Source: Campanula takesimana (taxonomy: Eukaryota; Streptophyta; Magnoliopsida; Asterales; Campanulaceae). From it: a stretch of DNA of 64,000 nucleotides. This document shows, one piece after another, positions 1-11,759 of the stretch. The notes under the pieces are model-generated. The model was not told the origin of the DNA. It was given only the letters and a program-made list of their open reading frames with translations, and did not search any database. Location: assembly GCA_026119855.1 (NCBI GenBank), contig JAOWBW010001469.1, forward strand, positions 225,704 to 289,703. The letters are read 5' to 3'. The stretch's first letter is position 1. Every line of letters starts with the position of its first letter. The translations under genes and the position numbers were made by a program.

Positions 1-1
1 T

Positions 2-1450
2 GTGAAAGAGAGGTTCATTTGTGTTGTCCATGTGATGGAGACTTCTGCTGTGTCTTTAAAATCTTCTATTGATAGTGTGCTTGCTAATTTGGGTTTGAGT
101 TTCATTAATGTTCGAGGTTTGAGCTATATTGGGGCAAGTAACATGAGAGGTGAATTTAATGCTTTGAAGACTTCGATTATGAAAGAGAATCATTCTCCAC
201 ATTATGTTCATTGTTTTGCCCATCAACTACATTTAGCTCTGGTTCTTGTGGCTAAAGAACACGTTGATATTGCATACTTTTTTAATATGATTTCCACCTT
301 AATGAATGTCGTTGGAGCATCTTCTAAGCGTAAAGATATGATTCGACATAGACAAGCAGAAATAGTGTCAGAAAGAATAAAGAGCGGTGTAATTGAGAAT
401 GTGACAAGATTAAGTCAAGAGTTAAGTCTTGCGACTGCTGCCGATTCACGTTGGGTTTCTCATTTTAAATCATTGTTGAATTTGTCTGACATGTTTTCTT
501 CTTATGTTGAAGTTCTTCGAGTTCTTTCGTGTGATGGTACAAATTCATCAATAAAAGCTCAAGCATGTGGTTTGTTGGGATACTTGCAATCATTTGATTT
601 TGTCTTTAATTTGCAATTGATGTTGAGTATACATATGATCACAAATGAGTTGTCACTAGCTTTGGAAAGGAAAGATAAAGATATTTCGAATGCTATGACA
701 CTTGTTAGAGCGAGTAGGGAAAGATTGCAAGCAACAAGAAATGATGGATGGGAACCTCTCTTAGAGAAAGTAATGAACTTTTGCAATAAGAATAAGATTG
801 ATTGTGTGGATATGAATGATGAATATATTAATCGCCACCGCTCTTGTCGTAAAACACATGTCACAAATGATTTTCATTATCGTATGGAGTGCTTTTATGT
901 CATTATGGATCAAGAGATTTCAGAAATTAATGATCGGTTCAATGAGGTGAATTCCGAGTTGCTTCTTTGTGTTGCTAGCTTAAATCCAAGAGATAGGTTT
1001 GCTGATTTTGATTTATCAAAAGTGATAAGGTTGGCTCACTTTTATCCGGATGACTTCTCTTCAATTGAATTTATGGCGCTTGAGAGTCAACTAGAGACAT
1101 ACATTATGGATGTGCGATCGGATGAGAGAGTTGGTCAATTGGAGGGGCTTGCGGATTTATGCTTAATGCTAGTGAAAACAAAAAAGTACTTGTCGTATCC
1201 ATTGGTGTATCGGCTTTTGAAGTTTGCTTTGATTTTACCGGTAGCGACACCGAGCATAGAAAGATGCTTCTCTGCAATGAACAATGTCGAGGCGGATCTA
1301 CAAAATCGAACCTCTGATCAATTTGTAAATGATTGTCTTGTATGTTTTATTGAAAAAGATTTGCTTAGGAGCATTACAAATGATGATGTTATTATACGTT
1401 TTCAAAATATGAAAATGTCTAGGGGAAAAAACAATTTTGATGTTTTGTAA
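2..1450 (+). CDS. hAT transposase-like protein (zinc finger MYM-type 1-like), 3' part
   Basis: The reading frame is open from the window edge to a TAA at 1448-1450, so the real start lies outside; the nominal first residue is an internal Val codon (GTG). The protein resembles the plant TTF-type zinc finger / MYM1-like family derived from hAT transposases. The N-terminal third has the RNase H-like core signature (GASNMRGEF near residue 45, HCFAHQLHLAL near 70, then NVVGASSKRKD). A middle block has SRWVSHFKSLL near 147. The C-terminus is a hAT dimerisation domain (PVATPSIERCFSAMNN near 417, then NDCLVCFIEKD). There are no internal stops over 482 codons, so it is either a recently active element or a domesticated copy. 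The N-terminal zinc finger is not in view. Family assignment is confident; whether it is host gene or transposon is not resolved. Confidence 0.85.
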   Translation: MKERFICVVHVMETSAVSLKSSIDSVLANLGLSFINVRGLSYIGASNMRGEFNALKTSIMKENHSPHYVHCFAHQLHLALVLVAKEHVDIAYFFNMISTLMNVVGASSKRKDMIRHRQAEIVSERIKSGVIENVTRLSQELSLATAADSRWVSHFKSLLNLSDMFSSYVEVLRVLSCDGTNSSIKAQACGLLGYLQSFDFVFNLQLMLSIHMITNELSLALERKDKDISNAMTLVRASRERLQATRNDGWEPLLEKVMNFCNKNKIDCVDMNDEYINRHRSCRKTHVTNDFHYRMECFYVIMDQEISEINDRFNEVNSELLLCVASLNPRDRFADFDLSKVIRLAHFYPDDFSSIEFMALESQLETYIMDVRSDERVGQLEGLADLCLMLVKTKKYLSYPLVYRLLKFALILPVATPSIERCFSAMNNVEADLQNRTSDQFVNDCLVCFIEKDLLRSITNDDVIIRFQNMKMSRGKNNFDVL

Positions 1451-1696
1451 TTGTAATCGCGTAGGAGACAATTATAATTTGAAGCTTTGGACTTGATAGG
1501 CATTGATATCGATTACAAACTAGTTTAGATTGAGGCAGTAAGGTTCAATCTTTTTCATTTGCTGCAGACACTGTCTATTAGTACCTCTATTGAAATTACC
1601 TGTTTGTCAAATGTAATTGTATGCAGTATGTTGTATGATCCTCTGCTCTTCTGAATACTCACTCTTTCCTTTATGATATGTTAATGAGCTCTCATA

Positions 1697-1959
1697 TACT
1701 CCCTATGTCCCGGAAAGATAGTCTCATTTTGACTTTTTAAGGTCAAACAAAAATGAACTTTGACCAAACATTGGTGTCAATCTAATCATCACAATAAAAT
1801 TCTAAAATGTGTTATTGGTAAATCACTTAATGATTAATCAATTACAACTTTTAGAATTTCACTAGAATCATTATATCGACACCAATGTTTGGTCAAAGTT
1901 CATTTTTTGTTGACCATAAAAAGTCAAAATGAGACTATCTTTCTGAGACAGAGGGAGTA
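1697..1959. mobile_element. Stowaway-type MITE (Tc1/mariner)
   Basis: The left end reads TACTCCCTATGTCCC and the right end reads, on the other strand, TACTCCCTCTGTCTC. The terminal inverted repeats continue for about 110 bp each (shared tract GAAAGATAGTCTCATTTTGA, then TGAACTTTGACCAAACATTG). The flanking TA is the expected target duplication. It has no coding capacity. Confidence 0.9.
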
Positions 1960-2542
1960 TCATACACCGAGAAAAGAAAACAGTCTCTAGTTATGCTAAT
2001 ATGCCATCCTCTTTGAAAACTCGAGGGCGTCTCTCTTGAAAGCACTTGTATCAAATTCCTTGCGGTTAATATTTACGCTGAAAGCAGATTCTATGAACAT
2101 TGAGTTTTGTCCATTGTTCTTCTTGTTTTGTGTTTGATTCTTACTAAATGAGCAGAAAGCTAGTTATTTTGCTGCAAATAAACCATAACATAGTTTATAA
2201 GTAATAGTTTCCTGATCAACTTCTTGAATATGTAAATTGGTTGATTCAATCAATTGTTTTTGAGATTGGAAATTAGTTCTATGAGGGTATTACAGGATAT
2301 GATATTTTGATCCGAGATTTGGACTGAAACATTTTCAGTGAAGGGGAAGTTGCAGTAAGGAAGAAATAGCAGAATGCACTACTATTTCTTTTTATTCTTC
2401 CAGTTCTTTGTTTAAATAGTCTTTCTTCTTCTTTTTCCAGTTCTTTATTTAAAAGTATGTTAAGTTGGGGTATTTTTCAGTTTAGTTGCAGCCCATACGA
2501 GCGGTTTGATCAAACTTTTGGAAGAATCAAATGACTGAAGAA

Positions 2543-2640
2543 GGGTCTCTATGAGAGAGAAAATTGGTTTGCCCCGCCCCCTCATAGAGGGCAAACCATT
2601 TACTCTCAAAATGAGATCCGTCTCACACAAGTTTTTGTCG
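2543..2640. repeat. Partial GAGACGG-type MITE
   Basis: It contains GGTTTGCCCC, GGGCAAACCATTT and CGTCTCACACAAGTTTTTGT, the same order of motifs as the right half of the better preserved element at 61955-62105. The left inverted repeat is largely missing, so this is a truncated relative. Confidence 0.6.
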
Positions 2641-3471
2641 TTTTGAAACGGAAAAGAAACAAAATCTGATTATCTGGGATTGAAACTCTTTATCTACTGT
2701 TTGGAGCAGCAACTTTGTTAGACATCCTTGTGCTATAAATTGTGAGAAACCAACCTCTGAAGCGTATGATCAAGGAAAATGCTAGTTATGACAATAATTT
2801 GAACTTGATTCTTAAATTGTGAGCAAGGCATATGCATGTGAATGGGCTTTTTAGGGTTGATTTATATTCTGCTCTGTCACACACAAGTCGCTTGAGTTTT
2901 ACACGCGGTTATTATTTACTATAATTGTCATGATTAATATTAAGGCCCCGCCTGGTACACCATTTTACAAACGGAGAGTTTTACAAAAAGGACAATCCTT
3001 CTAAAACGCAGTTTTTCAAAACGAAACATTGTATTAGTAAATGTGATTAGTGCATCACTTTAAAACGCCAAATTAAATATTGAGTATTTACTCACAATGA
3101 AAATTTTCACAATGAAATCTTTACCCTGTTAAAAATAACATTATTTATATTATACTTTCTCGAATGAATGTATAATCTATACAGTTTAATTGCATATGCT
3201 CCAAATTACACTATGATCTGTGGTCAAATGAACTTTGCTTTTGTCTTTTTTACTAGCAAGAGTAACTTTCATGACTAATTTGATTTAAAATGAGATTTTA
3301 CATGATTTTAATATATTTTAATCATTTATCTACTATTAAAGGATTTTTTATGTGAAAATATCTAGAAAAACTTGTTTTACTCTTCCTTTAGTGTAAAACA
3401 CGTTTTCATCACTTAATGTAAAAGGAAATCTCTTAATGTCAAATAGGTTTTACACATCTCTTAGTATAAAA

Positions 3472-3503
<32 letters not shown>

Positions 3504-3786
3504 CTGGTTTGTCTTTTATGGGTAAAATATGATGTCAAAAAAAAAAAAAAAAAAAAAGAATTCAAGATACAACATTGTGAAGAAAGGAAAATAGAGGAGG
3601 GAGAAACTCACCATAGTTTTCTCCTTCCTCCCCTTTGTCCCTCTCATGACAATGCTATGTAAATTACAAGTGACCGGCTACTGAGTTTTTTTTTTTTTTT
3701 TCTTTTTTTTATCTCTCTTGCTATATTCTCCCATAAACTTTCTTCCAGTAAGTTATCTACTCCATATTTGATTTTCTAACTTCAAA

Positions 3787-4039
3787 TGATAATATTGCCA
3801 CCACTAGCAATGAGTTGAATAGTCAAAGGGCAGACTTGTAAATTATCTAGGTAGGCGGTTAGATTAGGAGTATAGTTTGTTCGCATTCAGTTAGTTAGTT
3901 TGTACATATAGCTGTTTGTATATCCTTTCTTTTATAAATACACTTAGTCTGTATCATTTGTACATACAGATACACAGAACTTGAAATTTCTCAATTTGCT
4001 TCAATGGTTTTTTTTTCTCTAAATTCATGAATTCTATCT
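3787..4039 (+). repeat. Copia-A 5' LTR
   Basis: Starts TGATAATATTG and ends just before the PBS. A TATAAATA box lies at 3933-3940 (16974-16981 in the 3' copy), so transcription should begin a little downstream. It aligns with 16831-17085 over its full length with scattered differences and a small indel near the transcription start, so the insertion is not recent. Confidence 0.9.
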
Positions 4040-4051
4040 TGGTATCAGAGC
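4040..4051 (+). other. Copia-A primer binding site (initiator tRNA-Met)
   Basis: TGGTATCAGAGC directly follows the LTR. This is the standard plant copia PBS, complementary to the 3' end of initiator methionine tRNA. Confidence 0.9.
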
Positions 4052-4220
4052 TTCAATGGTTCTAGCCATTTGAAGCCTCTGCATCACTGTACTATCTACC
4101 TCTTTCATTTCCTGATTCGTCATCATTCAAGTTGAATTTGACGATCTACTTCTAGGTTTTCTCTGTCTATCATAATTCAATTCAATTCAAGCCAAAATCC
4201 GAAGAACTTCTACCTCAATC

Positions 4221-4520
4221 ATGGCGGACAATGCTCGTATTGAAGAGAATTCAACAAATAACTCTAGAATCAACACGGAAACTAGAGTTGAGAATCAACC
4301 TGAATTCTATGACATTCAAGAGACTTCTCTTCAAGTAAGCCCTAATCACCCTCTGTATTTGCATTTGCATCTGAATGATCATCCAGGTATGAAACTCATA
4401 AGTCATGTGTTAACTAAGAATAACTATGCTCAATGGAGTCGATCGATGATAATTGCTCTGTCTGCAAAAATGAAGATAGGAATGATTGATGGTTCATCAA
4501 TTAAACCTCCATCTGATTCA
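4221..4520 (+). pseudogene. Copia-A gag, N-terminal piece
   Basis: The frame opens with ATG at 4221 (MADNARIEENS). It carries the copia gag N-terminal signature: NHPLYLHLHLNDHPGMKLIS, then NNYAQWSRSMIIALSAKMK and GMIDGSSIKPP. The frame leaves gag at about 4520, where MULE-1 begins, and gag resumes at 7856. Role: capsid-like protein of the retrotransposon particle. It is broken by the insertion. Confidence 0.85.
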
Positions 4521-7500
4521 AAAGTAACCAAAATCGTTAAAAATGTTAACAGAAGTTAACGGACATTAGTTTTCTTTTTTTAACACATATTACCGTCAAA
4601 ATTTTCAAATTGCCCCCATAACTTTTTAAAATAATAATTCGCTTAATCATGTGCTAAAATTACCTATTTCCCCTTATTAGAATTTGAAAAATGAAATTTA
4701 ACACCCATAAATAAACCCACCGTCTTCCTCTTACATAATCTGCCCTCCGCAGCTTAAAAAAGGGTGAGAAACGGAACTTAAGCACGCTTCTCAATGGCTC
4801 AAGCCATCACTAACAAACTAAGCTTCCTCCCTTTCTTTACAATAAATTAAACTACCCAATATTAGTACAGAGACCACCATAAAGCAATCACATAAACAAT
4901 CCAGCACAAATTACAAACGTGATAAAGAAATGTCGACTCACCAAACGTCACCTCACTCTCCCAAATCCCTCGCAAAGCCAGATCCCTCCCCTGACCCCTA
5001 AACTATATTTTCAGAGAACAAAGACTCTTGTTCATCATTATGGTGGGTATCTAATCGGCTCAAGTTTCTTCATAATTCAACCCAATCTGTTCAGAAGAAC
5101 ACCCAGATCGGTTTCGGTCACAACCTATGATTCCGTTATTGACAACGGCAGTTAGTGTTACGGCGATGTCATTTCGATCCCACGTCCTTGGGCAAGCAAT
5201 CAGGCTACAGGGAGGATTCCGGTTGGGGAAAAAACCCCACATCCATAGCATTCCTGTCCCAAATCATTGACTGTAATAACCCGACTTTGTATTTTATTAA
5301 TTGGGTGGACTTGTTTAATTAAAATAAGTCCGTTGGGTTAAGTTAATAGGCACAAGTCTTTATTTAATAATAACTAGTTAAAATCCTAGCCCAATTAGGA
5401 TTCACTAAAGCTTAGGGGTATAAATTAAAAACCCTACCCTAACTTATTATTATTTTCCACCGCAAAAGAAAGTGAGAGAACGGGAGAAAAGGGATAGCGG
5501 CGCTGAGAGGGAGATCACAGAGGGGGATAGAGAAGCCGGAAAGAGAGAAGGAAGCTTGAGAGGAACTGATTTTGGATCGACAAAGGTAATTCCCCTCTCC
5601 CCTAATCGTTTCTCTTCCGTTTAAATTGTTGGGATGGATTATTTAGAAACCCTAACCCTAAAAGATGAACTAGGGTTTAGTAATATGAATTAAGAAGGAA
5701 AGAGAAGGGTCTGTGAAGGTATATGTGTGCTGGTGCGTGTGTGTGCCAGTGTGTGTGTTGCGTGTGTGTGTGTATGCTGGTATGCTGGTGTGTGCACTGG
5801 TGATGAGTGTGTGTGTGTTTGTGCTGAAAACAGCAGGTGTGTGTGTGTGTCTTAATGTAGTGTTTTATGTATGACTGTGAATAGTGTTTTGTGTGTGCTG
5901 TGACGGTGTAAACAGTGTGTGTAATTGGTGAGATTGCAATTTAAGATTGGGTATTGATAATGGTAACCCTAGGGGTATTTTAGTAACTTTGGTGAGTTAT
6001 AGGTTAACTATAGTAGGGGTTAAAGATGATTAACTCGTAGGGTAATAAAGTAAAAAGTAGTAATTTGGGGACGGAAGTAAAATAGTGTTTACTTGTGTCC
6101 AAGATTGGACTATTGCTTGATTGTAGATTGTGCAAAAGGAGTAATCGAGCTAGTTAAACGCAAGCTAAGGTAAGGAATTACGTTCCTAGTTGTATATTTG
6201 GCTTCAATCCTTGTTTAGGATTCCAATCTCTGGTTTTGTTAAAAGTAAACTATCTACGTGGCTAGATAGTATTTTAAATAACTATTCCGTTCCGCGAATG
6301 TTGCCGTTCTTTGTTATCCACCCTATTGATTATCTTGTTGTTCAATTGGGTTATCATGTGTATGATTAGTATTATTATTTTGGTGTCTAAAGTGAGATGT
6401 GCACCTTTTATAAAGCGATCAAGTAAAGTTTTGTAAAGTTAAGCTTCGTTTTGTAAAGCTCTTTAAAGTAAAGCTTTGTAATAAGTAAAGTGACTTACAG
6501 TTATCCATAATCCCGAAACGGATAAGTGGACCCCTTATAGTTATCCATAGTTCTAAGATGAACATGTGGACCCCTTTGCGTTGCTTGATGAAGTAGCGTA
6601 GGTTATTATAATACACCGATATTGGGTGCGGTCAGTAGAAACCCGAGCCATGGGTACAGCGTGTGCTTAATCCCTAAATTAAGTAAAGTGAAGTAAAGTC
6701 AAATGAAGTAAAGTAAAGTAAAGTGAAGTAAAGTGTTTTGTGAAAAGTTATGTTTTGGAAATTGACTTCTGTAGCCACATGTTTTCAAAGTAATGAGTTG
6801 TTTTGAATATTGTTAAATGTTTCTTTTCAAACTGAGTACTTGTTTTATCCTTGAGTTATATCACTTCATTGTTAATTCATTGTTACCGTCCGTTTCGGTC
6901 ATCTCCTCTTAGTACCCGAGGAGATCCCGTATGAACTTACTGAGCATTGTTCGCTCATTCCTTCCATTCTTATTTCCCTCCAGGTTATAAATAAGCAGGT
7001 CAAGGGTCGCAAGATTTTGGCGGCATAAGAGTTACCTTTTGAATAAAGTTAGTTAGTAGTTATGTTTTCCGATGCGTTTAAGTTCTAGTTTTTATTTTCC
7101 GTTAGTTACCTTTTGAGCTAGTGACTTGTACTAGCCGTTTTGGGTTTGAATGTTGGTTAAAGTTTGAATTGTGGTTATTTGTAGCCGTTGGGGCATTCTG
7201 AATTTGGGATTTATTCAAATAAGTTATTAATTGTTAGTATTGAAAAGTTGGGGTGTTACATTGACGTCTATGGGGTTCCCCTATTGCCTCTCACGGATAC
7301 GACCTTTCCTCTCCTAGTGGCTCCATTCATCATTTTGATTAAGAAAAACCCCCATATTTTGAAAATCTCAACCTTTCTAATTAACCTAAATTTCGAAAAA
7401 TCCATATTTCCTTTTCATATTCTTCATGAAAGGTTTTATTTATTTATTTAACTTCAGTGTAATTCACAATGTGGAGATTTCTGGTACTGTTATTATGAGA

Positions 7501-7855
7501 ACCTAATTTTAATGGTGGTTTGTGCGATTAGTGGACTCAAATTGATATTTTGATGGTATTTTGGTGGCGGCTTAGCGGCGGCGGCAGGAACACGGTGGAC
7601 TGAAAAGGTTGTTTCAGCACTTAATTAAGCAAGCTAATATTTTGTACTGTTATGGGGCCATGGGGGCAATTTGAAGATTTTGATAGTAATGTCTGTTAAA
7701 ATACTAACGCTCGTTAACTTCCATTAATATTTTTAATGATTTTGGTTATTTTTGATATTTTCTTGATAGTACGCATGTTAGATTAGTTGTTTCAATAGTA
7801 CAGAGGTAAATATGATAATCTGAAGTAGTATGCGGGTCATTTTGGTAGTTTACTC
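4521..7855. mobile_element. MULE-1: Mutator-like non-autonomous element inside Copia-A gag
   Basis: The right end, read inward, begins GAGTAAACTACCAAAATGACC, the same terminal type (GAGTAAACT) as MULE-2 at 10624. The left end lacks about 120 bp, but its tract AACCAAAATCGTTAAAAAT (near 4526) pairs with the right subterminal region (near 7735). The expected left TSD is therefore gone; the right flank is AAATCCAATG. The interior (4560-5271, 7261-7690) is more GC-rich, with possible captured coding sequence (a frame at 4919-5155, also MAQAITNKL near 4794) that I do not recognise. A solo gypsy LTR splits it. Confidence 0.7.
5272..7260 (+). repeat. Solo LTR of a Ty3/gypsy element
   Basis: Begins TGTAATAACCCGAC and ends GGGTGTTACA, flanked by a perfect 5 bp TSD TTGAC (5267-5271 and 7261-7265). 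There is no PBS, PPT or internal region, so this is a solo LTR of 1989 bp left by LTR-LTR recombination. It holds a GT-rich microsatellite (about 5720-5910) and a run of AAAGTAAAG-type repeats (about 6420-6480 and 6680-6735). Short frames inside are not credible genes. Confidence 0.9.
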
Positions 7856-9137
7856 AAATCCAATGCTCCAAAGGTTTTACAGATCATCAAGATATAACTT
7901 CATTCACTCTAGGTCACTTGACTATTTCTGCATATCATACAAAATTCAAAAATATGTGGGATGAGTATGAAGCTCTTTTTCAATTTCCAAGGTGTGCATG
8001 TAACTGTCAAGGCTTAACAAGATTATGAGACTTTACAGAAACTGACACTGTTTCTTATGGGTTTAAATGAGACTTTTACCCATACTAGAGGGCAAATTCT
8101 GTTGATAAAACCTCTTCCAAGCATAGATGAAGCACTGAATATTCTCCTGCAAGAAGAACAACAGAGAAATCACTCTTCACCTAACATCAATGTACCTGTT
8201 CCCTCATCTGATTTTACTACTGCTTTATTCAGTGGAAAAACTAATACTATTAGTTATAGAAACACCAATGTCAACATCAATGTTAAAGGCAGAACCAGGG
8301 GTCAATTTTTTTGTGATCAGTGTCATGGGGATAGCCACACGAAAGACAAATGTTTCTATCTTCATGGATATCCAGAATGACACAAGTTGTGTGGTACCAA
8401 ACCATATGTATCTAGAATGCCAAAGAAATATAGACAAAGACCTTTCAAGCATGGTCAAGCTCATAGTGTAGTCCATAATGACAATGGAATGGAGAAGTAC
8501 ACTACAAATACTGCTTTTGTTACCTCTATGGAATCTGGAACATTCTCTCCAAATCTTACTCCTGCTCAGTATAATCAATTGATGGCATTACTCAATTCTG
8601 GTAGTAGTGGCTGTGACAATCCTGAACAACATCTCTCAGGTATGATATTGTCTTCTTCAAGTTATGTAGCACCAATACATGTAAATCATTGCATTGTTTC
8701 AACCTCTGTTTGGATCATTGACACTGGGGCCACTGATCACATTACTTCCTCTTTTTATTCTCTCATAAATCCTGTCTCTACTAATTCACTAGGTCATTTG
8801 CCTAATGGGCAGACTGTGCCTATTACTCATAAAAGTCATGTTCAACTCACAAATGATATAATTCTAAAAGATGTTCTATTTGTTACTGAATTCAAATTCA
8901 ATTTGTTGTCTAGTAGTAAACTCACTGTTGATAGCAGTTATTCTTTGATTTTCTTTTCCACTCACTGTATATTTCAGGACCTAGTGCTGAAGAAGACCAG
9001 AGGGATTGGTAAAATGGCTAGTGGCTTGTACAAGCTTCTTCTTCCTGCTGTATCTGATTCTCTTTCAACTTCTATCAGTCCCAACACATCTTCTTCTCAT
9101 TACTCCAATGCTACTCAACAGTCTACTTATACCCATG
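7856..9137 (+). pseudogene. Copia-A gag C-terminal part, zinc knuckle and protease
   Basis: Gag resumes after MULE-1. A CX2CX4HX4C zinc knuckle (CDQCHGDSHTKDKC) lies near 8310-8355. An in-frame TGA at 8378-8380 breaks the frame just after HGYPE; the same frame continues from 8387 to the protease motif WIIDTGATDHIT (near 8710). The protein is cut at 9137 by the solo Tat-1 LTR. Role: nucleic-acid-binding gag and aspartic protease that processes the polyprotein. Confidence 0.85.
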
Positions 9138-10309
9138 TGTAGACACCCCGCCTTGGACCTCTCACCCCGATTGCATACATATTATTTTTATTTAACTTGT
9201 TTTTGTTAATTTCTGTTACTTCAGTTAAGTTCCTAACCGATTGCATAACAGAGTTAACTTTAGAGTCATTTATGTCATTCTGTCCTTCTCAGATGCGGGC
9301 GCTTCCGCACTGTCAACGGGTCGCGCGCGCGTTTCGCCCCAAAAGCGGGACTCGCGCACCTCCCAGTTTGGCAGTTACGGACTGCAGTCTTTTCCCTCCA
9401 TTTTTTTTATCACAAAAACCTCTTTTCACCACATGTTTTATTCTTGCATTAAACCCTTTTTATTTGTAACCTCCCAATCCCATATTTCTAGCCCTTTTCA
9501 TAAAAAACAAAATATTTCCTTTTTATGTTATTTTATTTATTTTATTTATCTTATTTTTGATTGGTCAATTCCATTTTCACATGGATTGATCATCCTTTCC
9601 CTCCTAATTTCACCTATAAAAACCTCTCATTTCTACCTTAGAAAAGGACTTGAAACTTCTTCACATATACACTATACACATCTCTCCAAGAGTTCTTGAC
9701 AAAGAATTCTATTCAAGCAACAAAACTCTACACAAAACTCTTCTCATGTTAAAGTTTGAAATTCCCTTTTTCTAAGGTATAATTTACTCCTCTTTTATTT
9801 TACATGTCTTTTTAATGTATGCAATCCCCATCAAATGGGACATGACCTACATGACTACTTCACGTATTGAAGTTAGTTAAGGTTATCTCCCTACATTCCA
9901 ACTCTACTTTAATTTCCCCATTTCATAATAATGTAATTGTTGCTACATGTAATCTTTAGCTTAAATTAATCAATAAAATAATTCTCTTTCATTTCCCCCT
10001 TTTCTTTACATTGTAATTGTTAGCACCATTTAATAAAATAAGGACTTTTTAGTATTAGAACACCAATTGTAGCAAGACCCGCATAAGCGGGACGGAGTGG
10101 GTGTTTAAGTACTTCTCACTCAGTCACCTAACCCCCAAACCCTTCTCTCCCGAATCTCTGGTTTTGTATATAAAAATAGACTATTTCTTTAGGTTTTTCT
10201 TATGTTTCCTTGATAATATAGGTGACGACTCTACAAATTAAAACACAAATAGACATCCTAGGATAATTCACCGTTCTAGCCAAGTTGTGGTTTTCCCGGG
10301 GTATCTACA
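9138..10309 (+). repeat. Solo LTR of the Tat-1 family inside Copia-A
   Basis: Begins TGTAGACACCCCGCCTTGG and ends GGGGTATCTACA, with a perfect TSD CCATG (9133-9137 and 10310-10314). It is homologous along its length to the Tat-1 LTRs at 21259 and 27849. A TATAAAAA box lies at 9615-9622. The GC-rich inverted-repeat cassette of this family is at 9295-9374. Copia-A coding sequence resumes at once on the other side. Confidence 0.95.
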
Positions 10310-10623
10310 CCATGTATGGACTCTTAGACTAGGTCATGTTCCTTTTCATAAACTCAAAAACATAGAAAATATTCAATGTAATAATAACACTTCTGTTCAT
10401 GTCTGTGGTATATGTCATTTTGCAAGACAAAACAAAATTCCTTTTCCTTTAAACATTAATCATAATGAAATTACTTTTTATCTTATACATTGTGATGTAT
10501 GGGGACCATATAGAACTCTTACATATTATGGCATTTATTCATTTCTCACTATTATGGATGATCACACAAGGACTACTTTGACTTAACTTTTAAAATCAAA
10601 AGATCAAGTATGTACTTTTCTTT
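10310..10623 (+). pseudogene. Copia-A pre-integrase region and integrase start
   Basis: The frame reads WTLRLGHVPFHKLKN, then CGICHFARQNKIPFP (the HHCC-like pre-integrase region), then HCDVWGPYRTLTYYG and FLTIMDDHTRTT, the start of the integrase core with its first catalytic Asp. A TAA follows TTLT in frame. MULE-2 interrupts after KSKDQVCTF. Confidence 0.85.
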
Positions 10624-11759
10624 GAGTAAACTGTTTTTCTGCCCCTCGTACTATGGCCCCAACATCAATTTGACACTCGTACTATTGAAACGCTAAATGT
10701 ATGATGCATACTATTGTTTTATATACAAAATTAACCAACATTTTATTCAGTCGTTAACTTTTTTAACACACGTTATTTTTTCTAACGAGCATTAATTTAT
10801 TTTAACGGATGTTAATAATTTATGTTAACAAAATTAACTTTTGTTATCTCCATCATCTTCCCAAACCCAACATCCACCCCACCCTTCGCAGCCCAACACC
10901 GCCCCGATCGCCACCGTCACAAACCATCACAACCAGTCATCACTCCACCCAACCAACTCCACCATTGATGGATTAGAGGCATCCCCAACACCAATCGACC
11001 TCCCTCCTTGCAAATTAGGATTTGAGCTCCCATTTACACCTTCCACACCAAAAAAGCTGTACCAATCCCCTTCCTAGCCATGACCGCACCTACCCTAAAC
11101 CTAGGCGCCGGCCAAGAGCAAGAAAACCTGGGAAAATTCCGGCCAAAAGGCCAATAATCGAAGCAAAATCGAATCCCGTCACTTTCCCGATCTGGTCCAG
11201 AAAAAATCAATTTGCCGATTTATTAACCGTTGGATCGCCTTCAAATTTCTGGAGCAGGTTTGCGACACCTTGGCGCACATACTGACCGTTGGGATCTGAA
11301 AAATATTTACCGGAGAGGGAGATATGGTCGTCGGAAAAAGACTGACGAAAATCCCCTATTTCAGATCGCTTTAATTGGCTTTATCTTATGAAAAGCGCTC
11401 CAAGACTATCCCCAAAACATTCTTCAATTATCAGTTGCATGCATTCCAGGGTCGCCGGGGTTAGGGGAGTGGTGGTGTCGCCGGAGGTGGGGAGGGGTTG
11501 CCGGAAGTGGGGAAGGTAAAGAGAGAAAGTGTGTGTGCGCGTTGTGTGTGCGCGTTGTGTTAAATTATTAACATTCGTTAAAATAAATTAATGCTCGTTA
11601 GAAAAATAACGTGTGTTAGAAAAAGTTAACGACTGAATAAAATGTTGGTTAATTTTGTATATAAAACAATAGTGCGCATCATACATTTAGTGTTTCAATA
11701 GTACGAGTGTTAAATTGATGTTGGGGCCATAGTACGAGGGGCAGAAAAGCAGTTTACTC
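10624..11759. mobile_element. MULE-2: non-autonomous Mutator-like element with long TIRs
   Basis: The ends are GAGTAAACTG / CAGTTTACTC with about 190 bp of near-perfect inverted repeat (for example CCCCTCGTACTATGGCC and AACCAACATTTTATTCAGTC). The TSD ACTTTTCTTT is a perfect 10 bp (10614-10623 and 11760-11769), diagnostic of Mutator-like transposition. The interior (about 10840-11560) is markedly GC-rich, with proline-rich frames on one side and GCCGGAGGTGGGGAGG-type sequence on the other. It may be captured host DNA but I cannot name a gene. No transposase. Confidence 0.9.

Larger units (their letters stand above)
1451..3786. other. Spacer between hAT-like gene and Copia-A
   Basis: AT-rich DNA without a credible gene. 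It holds the 3' flank of the hAT-like gene, a Stowaway MITE (1697-1959), a short GAGACGG-type repeat (2543-2640) and a T24 run (3475-3498) facing an A21 run (3537-3557), which could fold into a hairpin. The phrase GGCCCCGCCTGGTACACC near 2944 looks like a transposon end but I found no partner. Confidence 0.6.

Noticed and set aside
5720..5910. GT-rich tract as possible regulatory or Z-DNA element
   Set aside because: A plain microsatellite inside a solo LTR; nothing further supports a function.
8225..8578. 117-codon minus-strand frame
   Set aside because: Shadow of the Copia-A gag and zinc-knuckle coding region.
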